From positions 239,989-303,988 of the forward strand of contig SDOX01000016.1 of the NCBI GenBank assembly GCA_004565275.1: a stretch of DNA of 64,000 nt, read 5' to 3'. Both the position numbers and the translations under genes were made by a program. Positions 1 to 11,300 of the stretch are shown in pieces (positions within the stretch are counted from its first letter, which is position 1; the number at the start of each line of letters is the position of its first letter). The stretch is from Nannochloropsis salina CCMP1776 (taxonomy: Eukaryota > Sar > Eustigmatophyceae > Eustigmatales > Monodopsidaceae). The notes beneath the pieces are model-generated. The model was not told the DNA's origin and did not search any database. It worked only from the letters and a program-made list of their open reading frames with translations.

Positions 1-102
1 CAAGGCCTCTGGGACGAATGGTCTGGAGGAGGGGGGTTCGATGGAGGAGACGGCGGCAGGCGGGGAAGGGGGGAAGTTCCTGCCGCTCGACTCGAGTAGC
101 AG
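1..102 (+). CDS. Possible C-terminal end of a Gly/Arg-rich protein (partial)
   Basis: Frame 1 is open from the left edge to a TAG at 100-102. It would encode about 33 residues with a Trp-Asp-Glu-Trp stretch followed by Gly, Asp and Arg-rich sequence (GGRRGRG). This looks like the Gly-rich tail of an RNA-binding or nuclear protein that starts outside the window. The call rests only on composition and on the (GGGA)n tract of non-coding type that follows. It may equally be chance reading through GC-rich sequence. Confidence 0.25.
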
Positions 103-1065
103 AGCGTGGGGACTGTCACCTGCCTGGGCAAGAGGGAGGGAGGGAGGGAGGGAGGGAGGGAGGGAGGGAGGGAGGGAGAAAGGTTTCAAGACGATTTGTG
201 GCACAGCTTGGACCGGCAAGTCTTGTTTTTGGGAGGGATTTTTGTTGCTCATCGTGCATGTAAGCACATGCTTCTTCTCACATCCGCAGCAGTCGTGACA
301 GTTTCAGCAGCACGAGCAGGCAGGCGACAAGAGGGGGAAGAGGAGGGGAGAGGACGGGGGAGGAAGAGGGGCACGCTGACGAACCGGCGATGGATGTCCC
401 ATTTTGATGCGTTTTGATTGACAGAATATTCTAGAATGTACAAAAGTTGAAGTTTAAAGTCAAGACAGATGGGGAAGGGGAGAGGGAGGACGAATCAGGA
501 GGACGAAAAGGGGGAGGGGAAGAGAAGTCGGGTTGTCTGGGTGGGCGAGGGCGGGAGAGGAGGGCGTAAGGGAGGGGTATATGGGGTCTGCCCGTGGCAG
601 ATGGGGACGTGACCAGGATGAGGTAGGGACGGAGGGGGAGACTGTGAAAAGGAGGGAGGGACGCTTAGCCAGCTCGATGTCGATGCTTGGTCGTCTTTCT
701 TTCTTCTTTCAAATGGAAATTATGTGTGCCATGAGCTTATCTTCACAACAACAGCTGGGCTCAGCTCTTTTGAAGCATTTGCTTGGCTATTCCTTCGACG
801 AAGTCAGCCATGGCGACGGCGCCCAGACCCCCTTGTCTCGTGTTGAGGGAATTCCTCAAATATTATTAGATGCTTTTCCCTTTCTAACCCCGTGTGTGGT
901 GCCATTTCTTTGCTCTCATTTGCATATTTCTTGGTGAAGTGTGAAGGCATATTTTGATGAGTGGCGGTTGCGAAATTCATCTTTCGACGCAGAGTTGAAA
1001 GAACCCATTCCAACATGTTTTTCAAACATCACTCAGCGGTCGACAAGCACGCATGGTGCATTTTT
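103..1065. other. Intergenic / 3' flanks with a (GGGA)n tract
   Basis: No convincing gene is seen. The stretch holds a (GGGA)n microsatellite at about 131-178 and purine-rich sequence to about 660, then AT-richer sequence leading to the 3' end of the minus-strand gene that stops at 1066. The open frames here lack recognisable domains and overlap each other in several frames. Confidence 0.5.
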
Positions 1066-3660
1066 CTAATGATTTTTAAAGTAATCCTCGTAGCGGGTAA
1101 CGAGAGGGGGCTTGCCTTCACAGCTATCGCAGTGATAGACCTCGAGCTCTGTGGGAAGAATGGGGCAATATAGGGGAGGTGTCAGCGAGTGTCATGTTAG
1201 GGGGGGAGGAAGACGTGTTGGACGATGACTGCCATTTCCACACCGCTTTCCATTTCAATGCCTCTCTCTGAACGCGAAACCTTCCTCCACCTTGCCATCT
1301 TTCCTCCCTCCCTCCCTCCCTCCCTATCTGCCCCCCTCCCTCCCGCTTACCGGGGTACTGCTCCTGCATGATCGAGCGGATGAAGGGTGGGTTCCCGCAG
1401 AGCACGCTGTTGCCACACGCCTTGGAGGCCGCCCCTGCCGATTTGGGCCCATGCGCCAGGATGGACCGGAGGAAAAGGACGATGCTCTTCGCAGGATGCA
1501 CGTCTTCCACTTCCAAGGGGAGGAAGATGGCTTGGTCGCTCCAAAAATTGCAGGCCCGGGCTTTCGCTTCGTTCAAAGCGACCCGGATTTCGACCCAGCC
1601 GTCCCAGGAGGAATTTCCTGCGGAGGAGTAATTGTAGAATCGCTGCATTCCCCGCCCGTCGATAGAGGCGATCGTGGGGTAGAAACCGTCGGCTGTGGAC
1701 ATGGAGAGGTAACGGACTTCGTAATCCCCGACGTTCGCGACCCGAATGCCCGAAAACAGGCCGTCGGCAATCACCGGGAGTTTGAAGCGAATCTGAGAGG
1801 GTGGAAGGGAGGAAGGAAGGGAGGGAGGACGGGAGGGAGAAAGGGAGGGGGGAAGAGAGGGAGGATGACGCGCTCCTGTTTGTCAGTCCCCCGACATACA
1901 GACACGCGAATGGGAGGAACTAGAAGTAGGAGGCGAGGGAAGGAGGGGGGAAGGGAGGGAGGGAGGGAGGGAGGTACCTTCAAGAGGGTGTTCAAGTAGT
2001 GCCTCCAATCGTTGTAGGGATTTATGCAATACATCATGTAGGGCGAGTCTTGGGACTGGCGGGCGATGGCGAGCTCGGGCGGGAGCCAGTCGCCCTGGAA
2101 GAGGACAAAAGAGACGTTGCCCTTGGTGGGGTTCATAGGGCAGTTCATCTCGCGGAGGATCTGGCGGCGGGAGGGAGGGAGGGAGGGAGGGAGGGGCGAG
2201 GGCGATAAGACAGAGGGTCATGGGTTGAAGGGCAAGAAGAATTGCAAGAAAATTCGCCTCGATGCACGCCGGAAGAAGAGAGTAGAGGTCGTTGGACCAG
2301 CCTTTCCCTTCCTCAACGAACAACCGCTTCCCCTTCCTACTCACCGGGATCACGCCTCGCCCCTCCGTGCCCGTGGCGTGCGGGTACTGGATCTCGTACC
2401 AAGCATTGCTCAGGTCCGCCAGCAACTTCTCCTTGGCCGCGGAGCACCGGGGCAAGGCCTTCCACTCCCGCTTCCCTTCCCCCATGTCGTGTGCCATGTA
2501 GAGCGTGGGCGGCTCCAGGTCGATGATGGATATGGACGGACCCAGGATGGGGTCTGGCTTGTACATCCGGAGAATGAGCTGGTTGATGGTGGCGTTGGGA
2601 AGGCGGAGCTCGTTCACGTAGCCCTCTTCTCCGCTGGGTGTTAGATAGACCTCGTAGCCTACGATGAAAGCGGGAAAGAGTGCACAAATATGAGCTCTGA
2701 GTAGTGGGAACGGCGGGCGAGTCCCTTTCCGCCCTCCCCTTCCCGGCCCCGCCCTCACCTCCCATGTCCTCCGGGGTGGCGTCCGGGTTGGAAAAAGGAT
2801 TGGTGCCCCACAGGGGTTTGACCTTGGAGAGGTGCGGAAGAAAGGGGGGGAAGGAGAAGGAACGGGGTGATGTCGGGACTGCTTGCTTGGTCCTTTCTTG
2901 GGACCAGAGCCAAGCATGTCAACATCAAAAGGCGGAGTGTCATGGGACCCTGGAAGGCCCTGACACAGGCCGTGGTCGCCTCTTTACTTTGCTTTTCGAG
3001 CATTGTTTCCCCCTTTTCTTGCTCCTTCAACCTCCCACATTCTTTACTTACGTGAAAGTCTGTGACTTTTTGATCAGGGGCGGCGGACGTCTGAGAAGCG
3101 TACACCTGCCAAGAGAAATATATGGATTTCGGAAATCGCCCCTTCATTTTGTAGGCGACATTGGCACCGGAGCCACGAACGAGCTGCCCCCAGTACACGG
3201 CGTTGGGATCGATGAGCCCAAAATGAGTGTAGTTGATCTGGAGGGGTCAGGCCGGGCAGGAAAAGGAGGGAATGGAGGTGAACCAAGAGGCCAAGTAAGG
3301 GAGCTCACGTATCAAGAGCACCTACCGCATATTTAGCGTGCCAGTAACAATGTGGCCAGCTATATCCTCTTGAAACCTCGTTAGTATCGACGTCCCATTC
3401 AATGGCTGCACGTTTGTCGTCTTGGTCGACAGTGGGGAATTGCAAAGCAGCGACAGGAGGGCGGTCGGGGGATCCGACCGTGCTTCGGATCTTGGGGGTT
3501 TTTGCTCGCCCCTCGGTCCTGTCCGCGTCCCGCGTGGGAGAAAAAGCGCCATCTAGATCGACTATGACTTGTTCTTTGGTATTTGTGCTATCCCTCATGC
3601 TATTCGTGTCTTGGTCTTCTCTCGAATCAGCATCCGTGCTACGTAAAAGCTTCTGAGACT
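1066..3660 (-). CDS. Unrecognised protein, at least 7 exons, about 530 aa
   Basis: Exons joined by GT-AG sites and matching phases are 3326-about 3660, 3052-3237, 2759-2822, 2345-2658, 1978-2160, 1351-1792 and 1066-1148, with the stop at 1066-1068. Visible stretches include NYTHFGLIDPNAVYWGQL and a following KGRFPKSIYFSWQVYAS, a Tyr-rich middle with acidic patches, and a Cys-containing tail (HCDSC) ending KNH. The segment around VYWGQ..YKMKGRFP..IYFSWQVY faintly recalls DUF1254/DUF1214-type bacterial proteins, in which a substrate-like 'NPD..Y....l.....Y.i.G..p...yfs' block occurs; this is a weak impression only. The 5' end is unresolved: the first frame has no ATG, and a candidate signal-peptide exon at 3919-3965 (MRRTLRAMVGLLCFT) does not match in phase. 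Several introns carry GGGA/CCCT repeats. No function is claimed. Confidence 0.7.
1940..1977. repeat. Intronic (GGGA)n microsatellite
   Basis: A run of GGGA units lies directly beside the 5' splice site of the exon at 1978-2160. On the coding (minus) strand it reads CCCT repeats just inside the intron. Similar tracts lie at about 1300-1345, 1800-1860 and 2168-2200 in the same gene. Confidence 0.85.
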
Positions 3661-4631
3661 GACCTAAGGAGGATATGCTGTGCGTTGACACGGTCAAAAC
3701 ATGGATGAACGCATTGAGTGTATAGTATTATTGAGTATAATAGATATGTATATAATGTCAATGGCGACAAAGTATATTGTCAGAGGTATATGGGAGAGAA
3801 ATGGCTTCTCATTTTTTTTGTCATTTGCAAAAGCCCCGGGTCTCTGTTTCTCATCTTCCACTTAATTTATAATTCTATTAAATTTACGTGAATAGAATAA
3901 GTGTGAATTGAAGCGTACCTTGTGAAGCATAAGAGCCCCACCATTGCTCTCAAAGTCCTCCGCATGATTGCCTAGTAAAGACGCTCGACAGAGGATTTCT
4001 TCTGGATTGTCGACCTTAATTGGAGGAAAGAATTTTGGATGGTAAACATGCTTATACTATGCCCGCAGATGCACGGGAAGGTTTTGGTGCCAACAACCAC
4101 TTTGATCCATCAAATGGACCGTAGGCTGCCGCACGGCGGGGGATCTCAGTGAGCGCATCGGACGTGCCCCTCGGCAAGCTGAAGATGCCAAATGTTAATA
4201 CGTCCCCCAAAATCCGACAATAAGGATTAGCAAATATGGCAAGACGTTAAATAATATGCCTCGTCACATGTCAGATATGCGGTCAGTGAACCCGCAACGA
4301 TAAGACGCAAAGACATGCACGACACTGGGGTGGAGGGTGTTTTTTTTCAGCCGTTTAATGTTTGAATTTTTGAAATGCTGGGACCGGGATCCTGAAAAGC
4401 ACTCGACATGGAATGTCCACTTCTCATGTCTTCAAGGTTCGATACTTCCCTTGTTTTTTGATGCGAAGTAGTCACATGATACTTTGTTAATATTAAGGCA
4501 TGCCTTCGAAAATTGCTCGTTTGAAAACGCAGGTCAGACTAGTTCCAACTAGATGGAAGTCTACCAATTTATTTGTTCCATTAACACCAAGTACAATTGT
4601 TTCGAAGTTTTTTTTTCTTTGTCGAACTCTA
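3661..4631. other. Intergenic region between two minus-strand genes
   Basis: This AT-richer stretch holds the upstream side of the 1066-3660 gene and the 3' flank of the prefoldin gene. A short ATG frame with a hydrophobic start (3919-3965 on the minus strand, ending in a GTACG donor) may be the first exon of the left gene, but its phase does not fit the next exon as read here. Nothing else with coding character was seen. Confidence 0.4.
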
Positions 4632-5958
4632 TTATGCCATCACACCTTTCAATGCGTCCTGAGCGGCGGCCTTGGCTGCGTCGGCGGTCTTCGCTTGCAG
4701 TTCCTGTTGCATGGTCATAATCTGGCGAGGGAGGAATAAAGCAAACCAAAAAACGAAGAGATCATGAGTGCACACCCTTGCCTTCACAATTAGCACAAGC
4801 CGATCCAGCACGTAGACATGAGAAAACAATGTGCACCGTGGACCGAATGAGGCGTTGTTTGAGGAGAGCCGTCCATCCAGAAGACGATCAACGCGCCTCC
4901 GACCCTAGATAGTCAAGTACAAACTCTCAGGGATCCAACAAGGGCTTGTACGTTTCCCACGCAATGCTTCGCATAGTACACAGCTTCCACGTGCACGCAG
5001 TTCAAAGAATTGTCCTCGCAGATAACCTGAAACGAATCATGTTGACAGGATCGTCCTCATATACTCACGTACCCTTTCTCTTCTCTCTCTCCTTTTCTTC
5101 TGTTTCTCATTGCTTCTTCATTTCCTTTTTCTCAATTTTCAATGAACGATTTCCTCTAGAAATATTCACCGAATGAAGTACATACCTTGGTGCCTAGCTC
5201 TTCCGCATCCTTCTGCTTCCCCTGAATTTTTTGATCGAAATCCTCCCTGTTTCAAACAGACAGAGACATTCATGTCATGTCACGCGTTTTCCCCGCATCG
5301 TTCGCCTCCATTATTCCTCTTCCCCGTCATCCCCCTTACATTGTACTCTTGATCAAGTCCAGCCGTTTGGCCACATTTTGCTTCGCGTCTTCCAACTCAA
5401 CGCGGAGGAGCACTGGGCCCATCATCTTGTAGACATTCTCACCCGCTTCCAAACCATCCAATTCCTGCGTGAGGACACGTTGACGATAGAGACGCGTCAA
5501 CAATTTTTGTCGTTATTACAACCTGCATCGCGACCCAGGTCCGTTTGTACATGAAAGGCAACAGCCCACTGCCTATCAAGCTTCTGGCTCCTCAAGTCCC
5601 CCGTCAGTATGCATAAACCCCCCCCCCCTATGGCAACAATAGAAGCCTAGGAAGGCTTGTGTAGAATTGTTTACTCAGAATGACGCTTTTCTTTCCGATG
5701 ATAACACGATGGTTTGGTATTGGTCAGGGCACTACCTGTTTGTCTTCCCATTTTCCACGTAACACCCCACCCCTGCTCCCCGTGTGCTCAACTATCATTC
5801 CTTTCTTCTCAACAATCATCATGCGTGCATACCTGCTGCACCATCCCGTTTTCATTCGCCTGCTGCAGAGTAACTTGTCGACGGGCCATGAGCTCCTGAG
5901 TCTCCGCTTCCAAGGCTTTGTACGAAGCCAAAGCCTCATCCATTGCGCTCGCGCTCAT
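4632..5958 (-). CDS. PFDN6: Prefoldin subunit 6 (beta-type)
   Basis: Four exons, 5833-5958, 5340-5464, 5186-5246 and 4632-4721, join in phase to 133 residues, which is normal for the family. Prefoldin 6 is a beta-type subunit of the cytosolic hexameric prefoldin complex that captures nascent actin and tubulin and hands them to the CCT chaperonin. The protein has the expected two coiled-coil helices around a beta-hairpin: the N-terminal helix (ALASYKALEAETQELMARR), the hallmark hairpin 'VYKMMGPVLLRVELEDAKQNV' region at about residues 53-73, then a C-terminal helix rich in Lys, Gln and Ala. In the family the matching segment reads 'V(F/Y)KL(L/M)GPVLVKQEL.EA...V.KRL'. The start MSASAM is the first ATG and lies 432 bp from the divergent gene starting at 6391, so a shared promoter is likely. 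Confidence 0.93.
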
Positions 5959-6390
5959 CTTCACGACAGAGCGGTCACTATCTGTGTGTGCAGGTGTTTG
6001 TGGAGAACCTCGTCCAATCAGAATGACAGTGATTGCTAATTCCTTTCACTACTCTTTCATCAGGGTGCTTGGGACAAGCGGCGAACACAAGAGGAAGCAC
6101 AACAGGTGGAGTGGACAAAACGCGTAAGTATATGCACAGGACGCGTGTCGAAAATAGAATAGTGTCTAAAACGTTTATTCATAGGGGTCTGTGTCAACCT
6201 TGTTTGCGCCAGAAATGTTTTTTGGGGAATCTTTTTCCCCCCAAGTCGAAAATTTGATGCATCAAGGTCGACTTGCTCGCCCTCCAGAGCTAGCAGTGCC
6301 TCTGCTTGTGCCCCAGCCTACTCGGCAATCAATACGTCCTCTCAGCAACGAGCCACGCCCTCACCATCTAAATTGACAGCGCAATCGACC
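5959..6390. promoter_or_regulatory. Shared divergent upstream region (prefoldin 6 / 6391 gene)
   Basis: These 432 bp separate two oppositely transcribed ATGs. No TATA box or other named element could be assigned with confidence. Its role as a bidirectional promoter is inferred from gene orientation alone. Confidence 0.45.
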
Positions 6391-7980
6391 ATGCTGGTCC
6401 GGGCTTTCCAAGGAGCTTTGCGACGGCGGGCGATCCTCCATAATTTGCGGGCCTCAGGCGCTCTTGCTTCTATACCGTCTCGGACCTTGTCTGGAACGCC
6501 TGTCACGGTACCTCAACACGCATCCTCCAATCTCATTTTGATTCCCCTCGCATCGATGAAACGAAGCATCTGATACGATGAACTGGTCTTAGGTGTGATG
6601 TCCTCAGACAGGACTTCCGAAAAGGACACGAGACCTGTGCAGGCAACTCTAATCCCCCTCTCCCCTTTTGGCTCTACCCTTTTTTTCCCAATGACACTTT
6701 TATACCCACGGCTTGATTTCAGGAAACTGATGAGTACACTATGTTTCCACGGGAGGGTCCTGGGCTTGACTATAAGCTGAATTGGTCGTTAAACGGTGAC
6801 GATGTCACGCCGGGAGGCAATGCGTACCGTAACTTGGATGCGGCGGCGTTGCAGCAGGGAGCGAAAGGGGACAAAGCGCCTCGAAGCGGGGCAGACAAGG
6901 TGTTGGAGGCAGGAGATTCGGTTCCCTTCGAAACATTTGACCTCCATTTGGCGGATGTGAAGGCGGCACTGGTGAGTTTGTTGAAATATGAAGACAGCAG
7001 TAAGAAAAGCAGGGGGCCGTGAGGAGGATATTGAAGTGCAGCTGACTATGTCGTGAGAGGAGTTGCGTGGCAGCGGGTAAAGAAAGGCTGTGACTACGAA
7101 ATGCACTTGTTTGTAGGGCATGCCAACTCCCCCCGCACATTCTAGTACACCCCCTCTAATGCCCTGTCCCTCGCTTCTCCTTGCCTGCTGGCCTTACACC
7201 CATCAACTCAAGGAGAAGGCCAGCGACTTATACGTCGAAGACGGGGCGGTCAAGGGTGGATCCAACTTCAACATTCGGGTCATCACCGACAGCGCTTCGT
7301 ACGCCCTGGCGGCCAAGGCGTTGTTGGATCAGTCCAAGGTGTCCGGATGGCCCTTCGAGAAGGCCGTGAACGTGTATGCCGCGGGAGGAGCGAAGCCCTT
7401 CGTGGGCGTCATGTTCGCGGGGGGGAAGGAAGGAAATGTGACAGGTATGGAAAAAGGATGGGGGGCTAAGAGGAAGGAAGGTGCTGGTGTGGATGCGATG
7501 CCAGCGAGTAGGCCAGCCGAGGGATCGGGAGGGGCCAGAGTCGAGCGCGTTGCCCTCCCTCTTCTTCCTTGATGTCCCGAGCGGGAAGTTAAGATCTAAC
7601 ATTATCGGTGTTTGAACATTACAGGTGCGACCGTAGCGGTGGGCGGCGCTCCTGCTACAGCGATCAAGAATGCGGTGAGCTTGGTCGCCGAAGGTATGAA
7701 AGCTTGAAATTTTGATTTTGAAGGGAAGGGCGTTGCAAGGATAAACGTGCCTCCAGCGGACAGGAGGGCTGCGGGCGCATTAAAGGGGCCAATCTGTAGG
7801 GCGGCTGGGTCACTGCTTTTCAGTGGATGGGATGCGTACTTTACGCTGCTGAGAAGAAGCGAAGACTGCAGGGGACCATGAAAGGATCGAAGGAAGGATA
7901 CGATACAAGCAAATGGAAAGAGGTCGCGTTCCCTGTGAGCAAGTCTCACCTTGCGGGTTTTATCCTTCGCTTTCGTCATC
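6391..7980 (+). CDS. Organelle-targeted protein with faint PEP carboxykinase N-domain similarity
   Basis: Exons 6391-6507, 6723-6971, 7213-7444 and 7625-7693 join in phase. The N-terminus (MLVRAFQGALRRRAILHNL, then SRTLSGTP) is basic, hydroxylated and free of acidic residues, as in mitochondrial presequences. The core contains 'LADVKAALKEKASDLYVEDG' followed closely by FNIRVITDSASYALAAKALL. This recalls the N-terminal block of ATP-type phosphoenolpyruvate carboxykinase, where a helix precedes 'LYV.D...G....R..VRVI.....HALF...M', but none of the PEPCK catalytic kinase-loop motifs follow. The next part is Gly/Ala-rich (AGGAKPFVGVMFAGG, VAVGGAPATAIKNAV). The 3' end is unresolved: in one reading the frame runs on from 7693 to a stop after MKA, in others a last exon begins near 7800-7870. 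Without PEPCK catalysis it could be a small structural or regulatory derivative. Confidence 0.6.
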
Positions 7981-8388
7981 CCTACCTATTCTATACTACT
8001 TAAACACTCATCGTGCTGTGGTTTGTCTTTTTTTGAGATGCTTGCACCCAATATCAACCACGTACATTTCCGGGAATGCCGTCAGATCACAACACTCCCT
8101 CTTCCATGGTCTCCTCCGTGCTTTCCTATCCAACATTGTGATGGACAAAATTCCTACGCCTTGATTATAGATTGGGCGATGGTTTATTTTGTGGTGGTGG
8201 GGTCACCTGAAAAGAGTGACGGCCCACCCGGCTCCTCAATCTTTACACGGTCTTCCCCTTGCCCCTTCTCTTTTGTGCATAGCCCTCATCTGTTGTATTA
8301 TCCATTGCGTTCTCTCTCTCCTCCCCCTGTGCAAAATTTCCTCATTCTTTTTTTTTCAGTTTTCAATCTGTACTGTCTCTTTGGTATT
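7694..8388. other. 3' region between convergent genes
   Basis: This interval holds the uncertain last exon(s) and 3' UTR of the 6391 gene and the 3' flank of PPDK. One frame at about 7830-7990 is rich in Lys and Gly (QGTMKGSKEGYDTSKWKEV) and could be coding. Past 8000 the sequence is pyrimidine-rich with no gene-like frame. Confidence 0.35.
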
Positions 8389-11300
8389 TTATTTGTGCGC
8401 TTTCTTGTGTAAAATCGCAGCCTGTGCCGCTGCCAACCGGGCAATCGGGACTCGGAAAGGCGAGCAGGAGACGGAGTTCAGGCCCAATTCCTCACAGAAT
8501 TGCACGCTCTTCGGGTCTCCCCCTTGTTCGCCGCACACACCCAGGGCCTTATCGTCCCCTCCCTCCGCCCCCCGCACCCCCTCTACAGCCACGCGCATCA
8601 ATTGACCGACGCCTTCCACGTCGATGGTCGCAAAGGGATCTTTCTCCAGAATTTTCTCCTCCAAATAGCGGGGCAGGAACCCCCCAATGTCGTCCCGGGA
8701 AAATCCAAAAGTGGACTGGGTCAGGTCGTTCGTGCCAAAACTCGCGAACTCCATCATCGGCGCCAGACTCCTCGCGTTCAAACAGGCGCGAGGGAGCTCC
8801 AGCATGGTCCCGACTTTATACTCCAGGACCGCCTTTTTCTCCTCCAATACCTGCCCGGCCGTGGCGTGGACTAATGCGGACGCCACCTCCAGTTCCTTGG
8901 CCACAGACACTAAGGGGATCATGATCTCGGGCCGAGGGTCATACCCTTGCGCTTTCGCTTCCAGGGCGGCGTGAATCACGGCACGGACTTGCATCTCGCT
9001 GATTTCCGGGAAGGCCAAGCCCAATCGGCAGCCGCGAAGGCCCAGCATGGGGTTCACTTCTTCCAGCGCCTTGATCTTGTTGGCAACCAGCGTCGCGTCC
9101 TTTCCGATTCGTCCCGCCAGTGCCGCGATGTCCTTGGGCTCAGAAGGGAGGAATTCGTGCAGGGGCGGGTCGAGGAGGCGGAAGGTGACCGGAAAGCCCG
9201 ACATGACGGAGAAAATCTCCCGCATGTCTTCCTTCTGGAAAACGAAGAGTTTTTCCAAGGACTTGAGGCGCTCGGCCTTGTCGTTCGCGAGGATCATCTC
9301 CCGGACCACGTCGATCCGAGCGGGCCCAAAGAACATGTGCTCGGTGCGGGAGAGCCCAATGCCCTCCGCCCCTAACTCCCGCGCTTTGCGGGCGTCGTCT
9401 GGGGTATCCGCGTTCGCCTTCACTCGCAACCGCCGGAGCTCGTCCGCCCAGTCCAGCACTTTTTGGAAATCCGCGTCCGACGTGGAGCGTATCAAGGCGA
9501 CTTTCCCTTCCATGACCTCTCCCGTGGACCCGTCAATGGTCAGCGTGTCCCCTTTGTGCAGCACCCGCCCCGACCGGAGCAACGTCAGGGTCTCCTTCGC
9601 GTTGTCCACCTCGATCTCGTGGCAGCCGCTCACGCAGGGAGCCCCCATCCCACGGGCAACGACGGCGGCGTGGGAGGTCATGCCCCCGTGCTGGGTCAGG
9701 ACGCCCTTGGCGCTCTACGGGGGGAGGAGAGGAAGGGGAAGGGAGTGGAGCAACGTTCAGACAGCATGGCAACGAAAGACAGGCTTGCCTCTTTGCCCCG
9801 GCGACACTGCAGCAAGGCTTTTTGTCGTCTGTCGCTTTTTGCTCCGACCCCCCCTCCCTCCCTCCCTCCCTCCCTTTCTTTCCCCCCTCCCTCCCTCCTC
9901 CCTCCCCCCCCTCCCTCCCTTCCCCCTCCCTCCCTCCCTTTCCCCTCCCTCCCTCCCTCCCTCTCTCTCTGACCTTCATCCCGTGCACGTCCTCCGCCGT
10001 CGTCTCCTTCCGCACCAAGAGCACGTCCTGCCCTTCCTTCGCCAAGACTTCGGCCTCGTCACTCGTGAAGCATAGCACCCCAGTCCCCACGCCCGGGGAG
10101 GCCGGCAAGCCCTTGGCCACGACCGTCTTGGCCGCTGAAGGGTCGATGGTGGGATGCAAAAAGAAGTCCATCTGCTTGGCGTCGATGCGTAGCAAGGCTT
10201 CCTCCTTGCTGATCAGGCCCTCCTCCACCATCTCCACGGCCATTGTCACGGCGGCTTTGGCAGTGCGTTTTCCTGACCGGCATTGCAACACGTACAGTTT
10301 GCCTTTCTCCACAGTGAACTCAATGTCTGCAGGGAGGGAGGGAGGGAGGGAGGGAGGGAGGGAGGGAGGGGAGGAGTGCGGCCCCAATGTCAGCTTCCAC
10401 GACACGCGTTTTCGTCGCCATGACGCGCCTCTTCCCGCCCCCATCCCTTTCACCCCTCTTTCTCCCATTCCTACCCTGCATGTCCCTATAGTGCTTCTCA
10501 AGTAGGTCGAACACGCGCAGCAGCTCTTCGTACAGCTGTGGATTCTGCGCCTTCAGGCCTGTCAAGTCCTCCGGGGTCCGTATCCCAGCCACCACGTCCT
10601 CGCCACACGCGTTTTGAAGGTATTCCTGTCCGGTGACAGGGAGGGATCCGGGAGAAGCGGGGGTCACGGAGGGTCGGGTCGAGAGGGAGGGAGGGAGGGA
10701 GGGAGGGAGGGAGGGGAAACCCTACCCCGAAATGCACGTTCTCCCCGGTGCTGGGGTTGCGAGTGAAGGCAACGCCCGTGCCCGAGTCTTCGCCCATATT
10801 GCCGAAGACCATGCTCTGGGTGACAGGGAGGGAGCGAGGGAAGGAGAGAGGGAGCGAGGGAGCGAGCGAGGGAAGGAGAGAGGGAGGGAGGAAGGGAGAG
10901 AGGTTACCAGCGATGCCACAAAAGAAGGTATGGCGCTTCACCGGCACACTCGTCTCTCCCCGCCCTCCCTCCCGCCCGCCCTACCTGCACCGTCACCCCC
11001 GTCCCCAGGGTCTCGGGGATATCGTTGTACTGCCGGTACTTGATGGCCCGCGGGGTCATCCAGGAAGAAAAGACCGCCCGAATCGCCAACTGAAGTTGTT
11101 CGTGGGGGTCAGCGGGCACGGTCGTCACCTCCTTGTACCGGCGCACCATCTCCTCCCAGTCCGTGGCTTGCATGTCCGTGTCCGAACGGTACTCCTTGCT
11201 GGCCTTGTAGGCAACCAGGAGGTCGTCGAACACCTCCATCTTCATGCCTAGCACCACGTTCGAGAACATCTGCAAGAAGCGCCGGTAGGTGTCATACACC

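Noticed and set aside
249-937. Several overlapping frames on both strands in the first kilobase
   Set aside because: They are built on GGGA repeats or GC-rich sequence, lack domains, and fall in the 3' flank of the next gene.
4390-4450. Possible tRNA T-arm (GGTTCGATAC)
   Set aside because: No acceptor, D or anticodon stem could be folded around it.
8424-10505. Long plus-strand frames antisense to PPDK (up to 342 codons)
   Set aside because: They are shadows of the GC-rich PPDK exons; the minus-strand reading has clear PPDK motifs.
10684-10902. GGGA arrays considered as CRISPR-like or tandem gene repeats
   Set aside because: They are simple microsatellites with no spacers, inside introns.
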